Shown here piece after piece: positions 17,485 through 26,260 of a stretch of DNA of 64,000 bases. The stretch lies in NCBI GenBank assembly GCA_024275315.1, contig JAJRZK010000009.1, positions 62,001 to 126,000 on the forward strand, given 5' to 3'. The DNA comes from Nitrospirota bacterium. GTDB taxonomy: Bacteria; Nitrospinota_A; UBA7883. The notes below the pieces were generated by a model. It was not told the origin of the DNA, did not search any database, and saw only the letters and a program-made list of their open reading frames with translations. Within the stretch, counting starts at the first letter, position 1. Each line of letters begins with the position of its first letter. Position numbers and translations under genes: made by a program.

Positions 17485-17943
17485 ATGAAATGCCCATCTT
17501 GCGGTGACCAGGAAAACAAGGTCATAGACTCCCGACTCTCGAAAGAGGGAGATATGATAAGGCGCAGGAGAGAGTGCGGGGGATGTCAGAGGCGGTTTAC
17601 CACTTATGAAAGAATAGAAGAAAATCTTCCTCTCATAATAAAAAAGAACGGCGGCAGGCAGGCGCTGAGCAGGGGAAAAATCATGGCCGGTATAGAAAAA
17701 GCCTGCCACAAACGCCCCGTGTCCGCCGAAGACCGTGAAGAGATAGTGGAAAAAGCTGTCCGGGAAGCCATGAAAACAGGAGAGACAGAAGTGCCGGGCT
17801 CCGTGATAGGGGAAGTGGTGATGAAAGGGTTGCAACAGCTCGATGACGTCGCCTATGTCCGATACGCCTCTGTTTATCGCGAGTTCAGGGACCTGACACA
17901 GTTTGTAGAAGAACTTAACAACCTGGTCAAAAACCGGAAATGA
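17485..17943 (+). CDS. nrdR: Transcriptional repressor NrdR
   Basis: A 152-residue protein with the NrdR zinc ribbon (MKCPSCGDQENKVIDSR with a second pair in ECGGCQRRFTTYERIEE) and an ATP-cone domain (IIKKNGGRQALSRGKIMAGIEKAC). NrdR senses ATP/dATP and represses ribonucleotide reductase genes through NrdR boxes. No nrd genes are in this window. Its stop overlaps the next start (ATGA), placing this regulator in the glyA/haem unit. Confidence 0.95.
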   Translation: MKCPSCGDQENKVIDSRLSKEGDMIRRRRECGGCQRRFTTYERIEENLPLIIKKNGGRQALSRGKIMAGIEKACHKRPVSAEDREEIVEKAVREAMKTGETEVPGSVIGEVVMKGLQQLDDVAYVRYASVYREFRDLTQFVEELNNLVKNRK

Positions 17944-18572
17944 GCCTCTACTACCCCATACTTCTGAACCTGGACAGCCAAAAATGTTTGATAGTGGGAG
18001 GCGGCCAGGTCGCCAGCCGCAAGGCGGCGTCTGTTCTGGAAGTGGGAGCTGTGGTAAAGCTGGTGTCCCCGAAGATAACCGGCCCGTTGAAAGATCTTGC
18101 AAAAGAGGGGAAAATTGAATGGGTGCGCGATGTTTTCTCCCCTCCGCACATGGACGGGGCTTGTCTTGTCATCGCATCCACGGACGATGAAACGGTAAAC
18201 AGGGAAATATACGAAGAGGCCAGAAAACGGGGGATCCCGGTAAACGTTGTGGATCAGCCGGAGTTGTGTACTTTTATCGTGCCGTCGGTGATACGAAGAG
18301 GCGACCTGGTGATAGCCGTCAGCACTTCCGGCAAAAGCCCCGCTGTTTCCAAAAGGGTGCGTAAAATATTGGAAAAAGAATTCGGCCCGGCGTGGGGAAC
18401 CTACCTGGAAATGATGGGCGCGGCGCGGCGCCATACCCTGAAAAACATAGACGACCAAAAACGCCGAGAAGAGATTTTTACACGTCTGGCCGGATCTGAC
18501 CTGCTGGAGCTGATACAGCAAGGAGACTTGCAGGGCGCGAGAAACCTGGTGGAGGAAATCGCCGAGCTATGA
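17940..18572 (+). CDS. Precorrin-2 dehydrogenase (siroheme synthase N-terminal domain)
   Basis: A 210-residue single-domain protein homologous to the NAD-binding half of CysG, Met8 or SirC: YYPILLNLDSQKCLIVGGGQVASRKAASVLE (Rossmann GGGxVA), ASTDDETVNREIYEEARKRGIPVNVVDQPELCTFIVPS, and VSTSGKSPAVSKRVRK. It oxidises precorrin-2 to sirohydrochlorin and may also insert iron. The methyltransferase half is absent and would be encoded elsewhere. Coupled by ATGA overlaps to nrdR before and the CcsA/HemX-like gene after. Its presence with hemA and hemC indicates siroheme, or a siroheme-derived haem route, branching here. Confidence 0.9.
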   Translation: MSLYYPILLNLDSQKCLIVGGGQVASRKAASVLEVGAVVKLVSPKITGPLKDLAKEGKIEWVRDVFSPPHMDGACLVIASTDDETVNREIYEEARKRGIPVNVVDQPELCTFIVPSVIRRGDLVIAVSTSGKSPAVSKRVRKILEKEFGPAWGTYLEMMGAARRHTLKNIDDQKRREEIFTRLAGSDLLELIQQGDLQGARNLVEEIAEL

Positions 18573-19351
18573 ACTTTTTGTTTGCTGTAGCTACTTTTCT
18601 CTATTTTCTGGGGATGATCAAATATCTTCTCTACCTGGCTCTTCGCAACAAGATTCTGTTCGTCCTGGCCACGGTCATGATCTTTTCCGGGTTCGTGTTC
18701 GAAACAGCCGCGCTGGCGCAGCGGTCCATGGTCACCGGCCATGGGCCCTATACGAACATTTTCGAGTATTGCGTTTTTTCAGGCTGGATTACATTCGGTG
18801 TTTTCCTTATCGCAGAAGGTTATTTCCGCATAAAGCAATTAGGGGCGTTTATGGTGCCGATAGGTTTCGCGCTGATGCTTTTCTCGCTTCCGTTTTCCCA
18901 GTCCGCCGGATCGGATTTGCCCGTAACGGCGTATTGGCTGACTTTGCACAGGACCATGTCTTTCCTGGGTTTCGGCGCGTTTACACTGATATTCGCCGCC
19001 GGCCTGATGTACCTTATCCAGGAGCGGCAGCTAAAATCGAAGCATATCGGGGGCTGGTACCACAGGCTTCCGTCGCTGGATATACTAGATAACGTAAACC
19101 GTACGGGGCTGATATTCGGATTTCCCATGCTCACGATAGGCGCCATGGCCGCAGGGGTATGGTCATCCCAGAATTACGGTACAATTGTAGAATTTAAATT
19201 GTCGAACACGTTGCTCCTTTTGGGCTGGTTGGTCTACGCTGTCGTCAGCGTCGGCCGTTTTCGCTTCGGGTGGCGGGGGCGCAGGGCCGCGACACTGGGG
19301 ATCGCCGGTTTTGGTATAGTGGCGGCGGCTTTGCTGGTGCATATAAGTTGA
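18569..19351 (+). CDS. CcsA/HemX-like cytochrome c assembly membrane protein
   Basis: A 260-residue inner-membrane protein with about eight hydrophobic helices and conserved histidines and tryptophans, including YWLTLHRTMSFLGFGAFTLIFAAGLMYLIQERQLKSK. This is the CcsA/CcmC/HemX superfamily (PF01578), which moves or holds haem for c-type cytochrome maturation. The HemX subgroup is found directly upstream of hemA, as here (4-base gap). HemX is reported in some bacteria to affect GluTR levels, whereas CcsA works with CcsB, and no ccsB is seen. The window's cytochromes c require such a system. Confidence 0.85.
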   Translation: MNFLFAVATFLYFLGMIKYLLYLALRNKILFVLATVMIFSGFVFETAALAQRSMVTGHGPYTNIFEYCVFSGWITFGVFLIAEGYFRIKQLGAFMVPIGFALMLFSLPFSQSAGSDLPVTAYWLTLHRTMSFLGFGAFTLIFAAGLMYLIQERQLKSKHIGGWYHRLPSLDILDNVNRTGLIFGFPMLTIGAMAAGVWSSQNYGTIVEFKLSNTLLLLGWLVYAVVSVGRFRFGWRGRRAATLGIAGFGIVAAALLVHIS

Positions 19352-19355
19352 TAAA

Positions 19356-20624
19356 ATGAATTTAATAGTATTTGGCGTAAACCATAAAACAGCCCCTGTA
19401 GAAATCAGGGAAAAGCTTTCCATATCCGACAAGCTGGTCAAGGAGCATCTGCGTATGCTCAACAGCCACGCTCCTGACATTCACGAAAAGGTCATCCTGT
19501 CCACATGCAACAGGACTGAAATATACGCCAGGGTCTCTGATGTGAAAAAGGGAGTGGAATCGCTGAAGCGGTTTCTTTGCAACTACCACGAGATAGAAGC
19601 GGACACGCTGAAAAAATATACATACCTGCTGGTGCTCGAAGAGGCGGTGGAGCATCTTTTCAAGGTGGCCGCCTCCCTCGACTCGATGATAGTGGGAGAG
19701 CCGCAGATCCTCGGTCAGGTGAAAGTGGCGTACAAGGCCGCGCGGGAGCTGGAATCCACCGGAACGGTGCTCAACCGTCTGTTCGAGCAGAGTTTTACCG
19801 TGGCCAAACGTGTTAGAAGCGAGACCGGCATAGCGGAAAACGCGGTTTCCATCTCATACGCCGCGGTGGAGCTGGCCAAGAAAATTTTCGGCGATCTCGA
19901 AAATAAAACGGTGTTGCTCATTGGCGCCGGGGAAATGATAGAGCTTGCGGCGCGTCATCTCGTCTCCCAGGGTGTGGAGACGATTCTCGTCTCCAACCGG
20001 ACCTACGAAAGAGCTGTGGATCTGGCGACAGAGTTTAACGGCGAGGCCGTAAAGTTCGACAAACTGCATGATGAGCTGAAGCGATGCGATATCGTCATAA
20101 GCTCCACCGGCGCGCCACATTTCGTGGTGCGCAAGGATTTGGCTGTAAAAGTCATAGCCGAACGAAATAACCGGCCCATGTTCTTTATTGACATAGCTGT
20201 GCCTCGTGACATAGAACCGTCCGTCAACGATATCGACAACTGCTACCTTTATGATATCGACGATCTTCGCAACGTTGTGGAGGCCAACCTCGTAGAACGC
20301 GCCCGCGAGGCGAAAAGTGCGGAGGAAATTGTAGTCAGCGAAGTGTCGCAGTTTTTCATATGGCTTGACCATCTGGAAGTGGCTCCGGCTATTGTGTCGC
20401 TACGGAGACATGTGGAGTCTATCCGGCGTAAAGAGCTGGACAAGACCCTGCGCAGGCTGGAAGGCGTCTCTGAAAAGGACAAGGAGCTTATAGAAAAAAT
20501 GACCGTCTCGATGATCAACAAGGTGATCCACGCGCCTGTGGTGAACCTGAAGAAAAAAGCGGAAACCGAAGAGGGACACACATACCTCAAGGCCCTGCGG
20601 TACCTGTTCGGCCTTAAGGATTAA
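19356..20624 (+). CDS. hemA: Glutamyl-tRNA reductase
   Basis: A 422-residue enzyme of normal length. The N-terminal signature FGVNHKTAPVEIREKLS and the catalytic cysteine in ILSTCNRTEIYA are present, followed by the NADPH domain (TVLLIGAGEMIELAARHL, VSNRTYERA) and a C-terminal dimerisation helix. It reduces Glu-tRNA to glutamate-1-semialdehyde, the first committed step of C5-pathway tetrapyrrole synthesis. Placed between the HemX-like gene and hemC. Confidence 0.97.
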   Translation: MNLIVFGVNHKTAPVEIREKLSISDKLVKEHLRMLNSHAPDIHEKVILSTCNRTEIYARVSDVKKGVESLKRFLCNYHEIEADTLKKYTYLLVLEEAVEHLFKVAASLDSMIVGEPQILGQVKVAYKAARELESTGTVLNRLFEQSFTVAKRVRSETGIAENAVSISYAAVELAKKIFGDLENKTVLLIGAGEMIELAARHLVSQGVETILVSNRTYERAVDLATEFNGEAVKFDKLHDELKRCDIVISSTGAPHFVVRKDLAVKVIAERNNRPMFFIDIAVPRDIEPSVNDIDNCYLYDIDDLRNVVEANLVERAREAKSAEEIVVSEVSQFFIWLDHLEVAPAIVSLRRHVESIRRKELDKTLRRLEGVSEKDKELIEKMTVSMINKVIHAPVVNLKKKAETEEGHTYLKALRYLFGLKD

Positions 20625-20689
20625 CCACCCTTTGCGCAGGCTCGGCGCCGGGTTCGCCAATCTTTTATTATCTTGGGAGATTTTGTCAG

Positions 20690-21613
20690 TTGGGAATTAT
20701 TCATATCGGAACAAGGGGCAGTCCGCTGGCGCTGTGGCAGGCCAACTGGGTGCGGGACAGGATTGAAAAAAACAACCGGGACGTATCCGTATCCATAAAG
20801 GTTATCCAAACAAAGGGAGACAAGATCCTCGACACGCCGCTTGCCATGGTCGGCGGCAAGGGGCTTTTCGTCAAGGAGATCGAAACAGAGCTGATCTCGG
20901 GCGGGGTGGACATCGCCGTGCACTCCATGAAAGATGTCCCTACCGTACTGCCGGATAAGCTGGAGATATCCGTCGTCTGCAAACGCGAGGACCCCAGGGA
21001 CGCCCTCATAGCGCAAAAAGCCGAATCGTTCGACCGGTTGCCTCATGGGGCGAAGTTGGGGACATCTTCACTTCGAAGATCGACGCAGATATTGAACAAA
21101 AGACCTGACATAAAAATAGTCCCGCTTAGAGGGAATATCGGTACGCGTATACGCAAGCTTACCGAGGAGAATCTGGACGCCATCATGCTGGCCGCGGCCG
21201 GACTCAAACGGATGGAGCAGGACAATCTGGTGACCCAATACCTGAGCGTCGAGGAATCGCTTCCCGCTGTCGCCCAAGGCGCCCTTGGAATAGAAACCAG
21301 AAAGGGAGACGACGCGACCCTGAGCCTCATAGGATTTCTTAACCATGATGAAACACGGATCGCCATTGAATCGGAAAGGGCCGCTCTTACCAGGCTGGAG
21401 GGGGGATGCCAGGTGCCCATCGCTGCGCACGCCGAGGTGACAAGGGGCATTGTCCGCCTGGATGGGCTTGTGGGCGCGGTGGACGGATCGGTGTTGTACA
21501 GGGACAAAATGGAAGCCCCCATCGGCGAGCACAAAAAACTTGGCGTCGAACTGGCCGAACGTCTGCTTCAAATGGGCGCCGGGGAAATACTAAAAGAAGC
21601 GTACGGGAATTGA
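20690..21613 (+). CDS. hemC: Porphobilinogen deaminase (hydroxymethylbilane synthase)
   Basis: A 307-residue enzyme starting at TTG 20690, with GGGAG about ten bases upstream. Motifs: IIHIGTRGSPLALWQANW, AVHSMKDVPT, PLRGNIGTRIRKL, and GGCQVPIAAHA, where the Cys binds the dipyrromethane cofactor. It joins four porphobilinogens into hydroxymethylbilane. The usual next gene, hemD or a cobA-hemD fusion, is not found; a nitroreductase-family gene overlaps its stop instead. Confidence 0.96.
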   Translation: MGIIHIGTRGSPLALWQANWVRDRIEKNNRDVSVSIKVIQTKGDKILDTPLAMVGGKGLFVKEIETELISGGVDIAVHSMKDVPTVLPDKLEISVVCKREDPRDALIAQKAESFDRLPHGAKLGTSSLRRSTQILNKRPDIKIVPLRGNIGTRIRKLTEENLDAIMLAAAGLKRMEQDNLVTQYLSVEESLPAVAQGALGIETRKGDDATLSLIGFLNHDETRIAIESERAALTRLEGGCQVPIAAHAEVTRGIVRLDGLVGAVDGSVLYRDKMEAPIGEHKKLGVELAERLLQMGAGEILKEAYGN

Positions 21614-22191
21614 AAGTATCCGAGCTTGTCCGGCGCGCCAGGAGCGTCCGAAGATTCCACCAGGACAGAAAAGTTCCCTGCGATACATTAAAGGATCTGG
21701 TGGACCTGGCCAGGCTTTCGGCCTCCGCTTCCAACCTTCAGCCGTTAAAATATCTCCTATCGTGTGATCCCGATAACAATCGCCTGGTTTTCCCCTGCCT
21801 CGGATGGGCGGGATACCTGGCAAACTGGCATGGCCCGGCGGAAGGTGAACGGCCGGCGGCGTATATAGTCGCGCTGGGTGACACAACCATTTCGCAAAGT
21901 TTTGACCGTGATTTGGGAATCGCCGTCCAAAGCGTAATGCTTGGAGCGACGGAGAAAAAGCTGAGTGGCTGTATCATAGGCTCGGTCAACCGGGAAGACC
22001 TGCAAGAAGCGCTGAATATCCCTAAGCGGTTCGAGATACTTGTCGTGATCGCCATGGGTTACCCGAAGGAAAAGGTAATACTTGAATCCGTGGGGTCTGA
22101 CGGAAACGTCAGGTATTGGCGGGACGACGATGGGAATCACCATGTGCCAAAACGCCGGCTTGAGGATATTATCGTCACCACATCCCCCTAA
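21610..22191 (+). CDS. Nitroreductase family protein
   Basis: A 193-residue FMN-type protein read from the TTG at 21610, which overlaps the hemC stop (TTGA); upstream in-frame codons lie inside hemC. The N-terminal RRARSVRRFHQD and SASASNLQPLKYL are the FMN-binding residues of the family. The fold continues through AVQSVMLGATEKKLSGCIIGSVNRE, and ILVVIAMGYPKE near the end is also typical. Substrates range widely (flavins, nitroaromatics, quinones, thiazoline oxidation). Position at the end of the haem unit may reflect simple co-expression. Confidence 0.8.
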   Translation: MKVSELVRRARSVRRFHQDRKVPCDTLKDLVDLARLSASASNLQPLKYLLSCDPDNNRLVFPCLGWAGYLANWHGPAEGERPAAYIVALGDTTISQSFDRDLGIAVQSVMLGATEKKLSGCIIGSVNREDLQEALNIPKRFEILVVIAMGYPKEKVILESVGSDGNVRYWRDDDGNHHVPKRRLEDIIVTTSP

Positions 22192-22316
22192 CCCCCGCAA
22201 GACCGGTTATTTACCTCCCCGGGTGTCACAATGTTTCCTTTCGGTGATGATTACAATTTGCAATCCACCGGCAAGTGGTATACTCGATAGCAAACAGACT
22301 TTGAGCCGCTTTTGAA

Positions 22317-23468
22317 ATGATCCATTGTTCAACGCGAAAACCGATCCTTTTGATAGGGGCCAACATCCGTTTCCTTGCGGAGAACGCCGTCCGGCACGGT
22401 CATAACGTGTCTACCATCGATTATTACGGCGATACGGACACACAAAAACTCTGCCCCAACAAATCATCGCTTCGTGACGGGGACGGCCAGTTCAGCCTGA
22501 TGTCGCTGGTCGACCTGGCCCGTGGCGTTGACAACTGCGCAGTAGTGTTCGGTCCCGGATTTGAAAACGATTCGGAGGCGAGGTCAAACCTGAAAAAGAT
22601 CGGCCCTGTTTTTGGGTGCGATGATGAGTCAATCCGAATGGTCAGAAACCCCGACGAGCTTTCCAAAGCGGCCGCTTCATGGGATTTTGGATATCCCGGG
22701 CACAGGACGACCAGGCCGGAGCCAACCGGGGCTGTGCGTTGGCTGGTCAAACCATTGGCCGGTATGGGCGGGGAAGGCGTACACTTTTTAGATGATATGG
22801 GCTCCGACATACCCAACGTATATTACCAGGAGTTTGTGGAGGGGTTGCCATCTTCGGCCGCGGTTGTCTCCAACGGGTCGGACGCGGCGGTGCTGGGCGT
22901 AATGACACAGATCGTGGGGGACAAATCTTTCGGCGCCTCCGGGTTCCGGTTTGTGGGAAATGTTTTTCCACACCCGTTTTCTGATGAAATCCACAAAGAT
23001 GTCACCGCCATAGCGGAATCACTTACGCTGGAGTTCAGTCTCAGGGGGTTGTGGAGTTTTGATTTCATTTACCATCAGCAACTGAGCCTGGTAGAAGTAA
23101 ATCCACGTCTATCGGCTGGCATGGGGCTTTTGGGCGTTGTAACTATGAACGACCTTCTGGGAATGCACATGGACGGGGTGACCCGGACCAAGTCATCGCT
23201 GATAATCGACCCTGGCTCCAGCGATGGATACCATGCTCACGCAAGGGTTTTCGCCGAGAAGGACGGAGTCTTTTCCGGAGCGAAACTGTGGAAAGAAAGG
23301 GGAGCGAGGGATATCCCCCATGATGGTGACGTTATAGTGGCAGGCTCGCCGATCCTCACCATTTCGGAGTTTGGCCTGAGTTACAGGGAGGTTATGTCCC
23401 GTCTGAAGGATAAAGCCAAAACAGTCCAGACAAGCCTTTGTGAAAAGAAAACGCTGGTGTCGATATAG
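22317..23468 (+). CDS. ATP-grasp domain protein, ligase of unknown substrate
   Basis: A 383-residue protein. The N-terminus (ILLIGANIRFLAENAVRHGHNVSTIDYYGD) is a pre-ATP-grasp Rossmann-like fold. The central region RWLVKPLAGMGGEGVHFL, then YYQEFVEGLPSSAAVV and SLVEVNPRLSAGMGLLG, are ATP-binding and Mg-binding elements of ATP-grasp carboxylate-amine ligases. This type resembles the ligases of methanofuran/tetrahydromethanopterin-like cofactor synthesis (MfnD and related proteins), but I cannot assign a substrate and no such cofactor genes are adjacent. A 125-base gap separates it from the haem unit; the Fe-alcohol dehydrogenase gene follows closely. Confidence 0.7.
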   Translation: MIHCSTRKPILLIGANIRFLAENAVRHGHNVSTIDYYGDTDTQKLCPNKSSLRDGDGQFSLMSLVDLARGVDNCAVVFGPGFENDSEARSNLKKIGPVFGCDDESIRMVRNPDELSKAAASWDFGYPGHRTTRPEPTGAVRWLVKPLAGMGGEGVHFLDDMGSDIPNVYYQEFVEGLPSSAAVVSNGSDAAVLGVMTQIVGDKSFGASGFRFVGNVFPHPFSDEIHKDVTAIAESLTLEFSLRGLWSFDFIYHQQLSLVEVNPRLSAGMGLLGVVTMNDLLGMHMDGVTRTKSSLIIDPGSSDGYHAHARVFAEKDGVFSGAKLWKERGARDIPHDGDVIVAGSPILTISEFGLSYREVMSRLKDKAKTVQTSLCEKKTLVSI

Positions 23469-23483
23469 CATGCTCGTGTGATC

Positions 23484-24653
23484 ATGAAAAATTTCGTTTT
23501 CCATAACACTACAAAAGTCATTTTCGGCAAGGGCCAGGTGGAAACCGTGGGTGAACAGGTCGCGGCCATAGGGGGGAAAATCCTGCTGGTCACCGGTGAG
23601 GTCAGTGTAAAAAAAACCGGCCTGCTTGATCGTGTAAAAGAGAAGATGACGATGGCCGGAGTCGAATTTGTGGAACTTTCCGGGATAAAGCCGAACCCGG
23701 AGATCGATTCTGTCCGTCGTGGCGCGGCCATATGCAAGGAGTCGGGGGTAGACGCGGTACTCGCGTTGGGCGGCGGCAGTGTGATAGACGCATCGAAGGT
23801 CATGGCCGCGGGGGCTGTGTATGATGGCGATCCATGGGATTTTTTTGAAAAAAAAATCAAACCCGCAAACCCACTCCCGGTGGGTGTTGTTTTGACGATT
23901 TCCGCCACCGGGTCCGAAGCGAACGGTAACGCGGTGGTAACCAATCCCGCCGTTGCGCAAAAGCGGGCCATGTACCACCCCCTGTGGTATCCAAGATTTT
24001 CCATCCTGGACCCCGAGTTGACATACACGGTACCCGCCGATCAGACCGCTTTTGGCGCGGTGGACATTCTGTCTCATGTGTTCGAGCAATATTTTCACGA
24101 TGTCGACGGGACCGATTTGCAAGACGGCTTCGCCGAAACTATCATGCGCTCGGTTATACAGGGCGCAAAAACCGCGCTGGATGACCCGGACGATTACGGG
24201 TCCCGCGCCAATTTAATGTGGGGCTCCACCCTGGCGCTAAATGGCGTTATTGGAGCTGGCGCGCAGGGAGACTGGACATGTCACATGCTGGGGCATGAGC
24301 TGTCCGCCAAGTACGGCTTGTCTCATGGAGCGGCTCTTGCCGTGGTTTTCCCCGGATGGATGAAATTCATGGCTGAAAGGAAAACCTCCCGGTTCGTAAA
24401 ATTCGCCAAAGCCGTATGGAACGTCGACCCGAAGGGGAAAAACGAACTGCAAACCGCGCTGGAAGGAATAGAGGCGACTGTTCGCTTTTTCAGAGACACT
24501 TTAAAGGTCGGAGTGACCTTGGAGGACTACGGAATCGGCGGTGAGAAAATTGAACTGATGGCGGACGCTGTAATCGCGCACAAGGGGGTCGACGCTTTGG
24601 GCGGATTGAAAAGAAACGACCTGATCGCGATCTACAAATCCGCTATGGGATAG
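23484..24653 (+). CDS. Iron-containing alcohol dehydrogenase (butanol-dehydrogenase/YqhD type)
   Basis: A 389-residue protein from ATG 23484; a GTG two codons earlier is the alternative and neither has a strong ribosome site. FVFHNTTKVIFGKGQVETVG and LALGGGSVIDASKVMAAG mark a group III Fe-ADH, closest to YqhD/BdhA-like NADPH-dependent aldehyde reductases. Metal ligand regions include AFGAVDILSHVFEQYF and the histidines in TCHMLGHELSAKYGLSHGAAL. It reduces aldehydes or oxidises short alcohols in the cytoplasm. The 15-base spacing suggests co-transcription with the ATP-grasp gene; their joint pathway is unknown. Confidence 0.88.
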   Translation: MKNFVFHNTTKVIFGKGQVETVGEQVAAIGGKILLVTGEVSVKKTGLLDRVKEKMTMAGVEFVELSGIKPNPEIDSVRRGAAICKESGVDAVLALGGGSVIDASKVMAAGAVYDGDPWDFFEKKIKPANPLPVGVVLTISATGSEANGNAVVTNPAVAQKRAMYHPLWYPRFSILDPELTYTVPADQTAFGAVDILSHVFEQYFHDVDGTDLQDGFAETIMRSVIQGAKTALDDPDDYGSRANLMWGSTLALNGVIGAGAQGDWTCHMLGHELSAKYGLSHGAALAVVFPGWMKFMAERKTSRFVKFAKAVWNVDPKGKNELQTALEGIEATVRFFRDTLKVGVTLEDYGIGGEKIELMADAVIAHKGVDALGGLKRNDLIAIYKSAMG

Positions 24654-24666
24654 AGCATAGGAGCCG

Positions 24667-25755
24667 TTACTGATTGTCTGTCAGGAGCATATATAACCCT
24701 ATCATGGCGAAAACCGAGTGCGCCCCATACGCGGAAAGGGTCGGCGGAAGCCTGCCTGCCTCTCCAAACGCCAGGCTTGTCGAGAACGAAAACCAGAACC
24801 CGACCCCGATTATGACGGAAATGCTGATCCCGACCATAATCCCCCCGCCCCTGCTGGACCTGGCGCCCAGCGGTATGGCCAGAAGCGGCATCACCAGGCT
24901 GATGAGGGGAAAACCGATTTTCGAATGCATTTTCACGATATACTTGGTGGCGTCGTATCCTTTTGATTTAATGTCATGGATGTAGGTTCGTATCTGATCC
25001 AGGTTCATCTCATCAGGATCGAGCTGTACCTTGGTCAAATCCGCGATGGGCACCGCGCTTTTTGGAAGCGTTTTCTCCTTGTAATATTTTTCCGTGAATT
25101 TCCCGCCTTCTGAAAATGTCCGCTCCAGGTAGTCCGAAAGAATCCACTTGCCATCGGCGTAGCGGCCCTTGCTGGCGTTTACCCGGCTGACAATGTGAGT
25201 TTTGCTTTTGTCGAACCTGAATATGGACAGCTCCCGCAAAACGCCCTTTTTCGTGTCTATGTGGCCAATGTTCCAGATGTCTCCATCGTCCGCCTTGTAC
25301 CAGAACTTGTCGTTGCTGAAAAGCCCTTTCCTGGGTTGTTTTTTAATCTCGTCATAGTAAATCCTGTTGGTCTCTTTTGCGGCGAGATGGAACAGGTATT
25401 CGCTGTCCAAAAATGACAGGACACTGATGGCGCCAGCGGCTAAGATGATGGGCATGGCTATGCGCAACAGGCTCACACCCGCCGATTTCATGGCCACCAG
25501 CTCGCTGAAACGTGACATGGAGCTTATCGTCAACACCGACGCGAGCAACACGCAGATTGGTGTCACATGGAAAAGACCCATGGGAACCTTGAACAGCATG
25601 AATCTGAAAATCATGTCGAACGTGGCCTTGAACTTGAAAAAGTATCCAGCCATGTCGATAAACGAGACCATCTCGTAGAACGCGATCATCACTATCATGG
25701 ACAGGAGAAATACTCTGAAAAACTCTGTCAGGATATACCGGTCGAAAGTTTTCAT
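24667..25755 (-). CDS. lptG: LptF/LptG family permease of the LPS export machine
   Basis: A 362-residue inner-membrane protein: three N-terminal helices (YILTEFFRVFLLSMIVMIAFYE; MGLFHVTPICVLLASVLTI), a periplasmic beta-jellyroll-like domain (about 110-265), and three C-terminal helices (FPLISLVMPLLAIPLGARSSRGGG...). With its partner permease and LptB it extracts LPS from the inner membrane. The sequence fits LptG slightly better than LptF, but only one copy is in the window. Its start overlaps the GIY-YIG stop by one base (TAATG), so the two are translationally linked. It converges with the alcohol dehydrogenase gene. Confidence 0.85.
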   Translation of the reverse strand: MKTFDRYILTEFFRVFLLSMIVMIAFYEMVSFIDMAGYFFKFKATFDMIFRFMLFKVPMGLFHVTPICVLLASVLTISSMSRFSELVAMKSAGVSLLRIAMPIILAAGAISVLSFLDSEYLFHLAAKETNRIYYDEIKKQPRKGLFSNDKFWYKADDGDIWNIGHIDTKKGVLRELSIFRFDKSKTHIVSRVNASKGRYADGKWILSDYLERTFSEGGKFTEKYYKEKTLPKSAVPIADLTKVQLDPDEMNLDQIRTYIHDIKSKGYDATKYIVKMHSKIGFPLISLVMPLLAIPLGARSSRGGGIMVGISISVIIGVGFWFSFSTSLAFGEAGRLPPTLSAYGAHSVFAMIGLYMLLTDNQ

Positions 25756-26255
25756 TAAACCCGACCTCCCCCGTAGTGTCGGAGTTTTGGATCGCTCCGG
25801 CCGGGTTTGTGTGACAGCGCATATTCCATGATTCGCAACTTGTCTATTGTTTCTAAGGTGGCGCTAATTTTTTCCGGCTTTTGGCGGGTGAATATCAGGT
25901 GACCGCGGCATCGGCAGTCCGAAGAGCCGAACCCCTCGTGGGTTAGAAAGCCTCCAACGGCTTTCATCACATTATTCGCCAGCGAACATTCGTCCGTTTC
26001 GCCCGAATAAGTTACATACCCGACCCACCGGGACACCTTGCGCAGATAATCGATGTGCCATCTTGATGGCTTGCGCGGTTTTGCGTGTCTGCCGATCCTT
26101 TTTGAAAGAGACCTGCGCGCGCTCCCGACATAAAGGTATACCCCGGGCTCAAAACCTAGAACACCCAAAGCCCCTACCCTGACACGTGTTGGTTTGCCAA
26201 GGGAAATGATGATTATGTACAGGCCAGAATCGGCCACATCAGTATTCGCATCCAT
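25755..26255 (-). CDS. GIY-YIG nuclease family protein (DUF123 type)
   Basis: A 166-residue protein. GLYIIIISLGKPTRVRVGALGVLGFEPGVYLYVGSA carries the GIY...YVG core; Arg in RRSLSKRIGRHAK and WHIDYLRK complete the DUF123 version, common in archaea and scattered bacteria. A Cys-rich segment SSDCRCRGHL follows. The family fold is a single-domain nuclease, but substrate and role of DUF123 proteins are unknown. It lies between the AsmA-like gene (5-base gap) and lptG (TAATG overlap), which is odd company for a nuclease. Confidence 0.8.
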   Translation of the reverse strand: MDANTDVADSGLYIIIISLGKPTRVRVGALGVLGFEPGVYLYVGSARRSLSKRIGRHAKPRKPSRWHIDYLRKVSRWVGYVTYSGETDECSLANNVMKAVGGFLTHEGFGSSDCRCRGHLIFTRQKPEKISATLETIDKLRIMEYALSHKPGRSDPKLRHYGGGRV

Positions 26256-26260
26256 GACGA

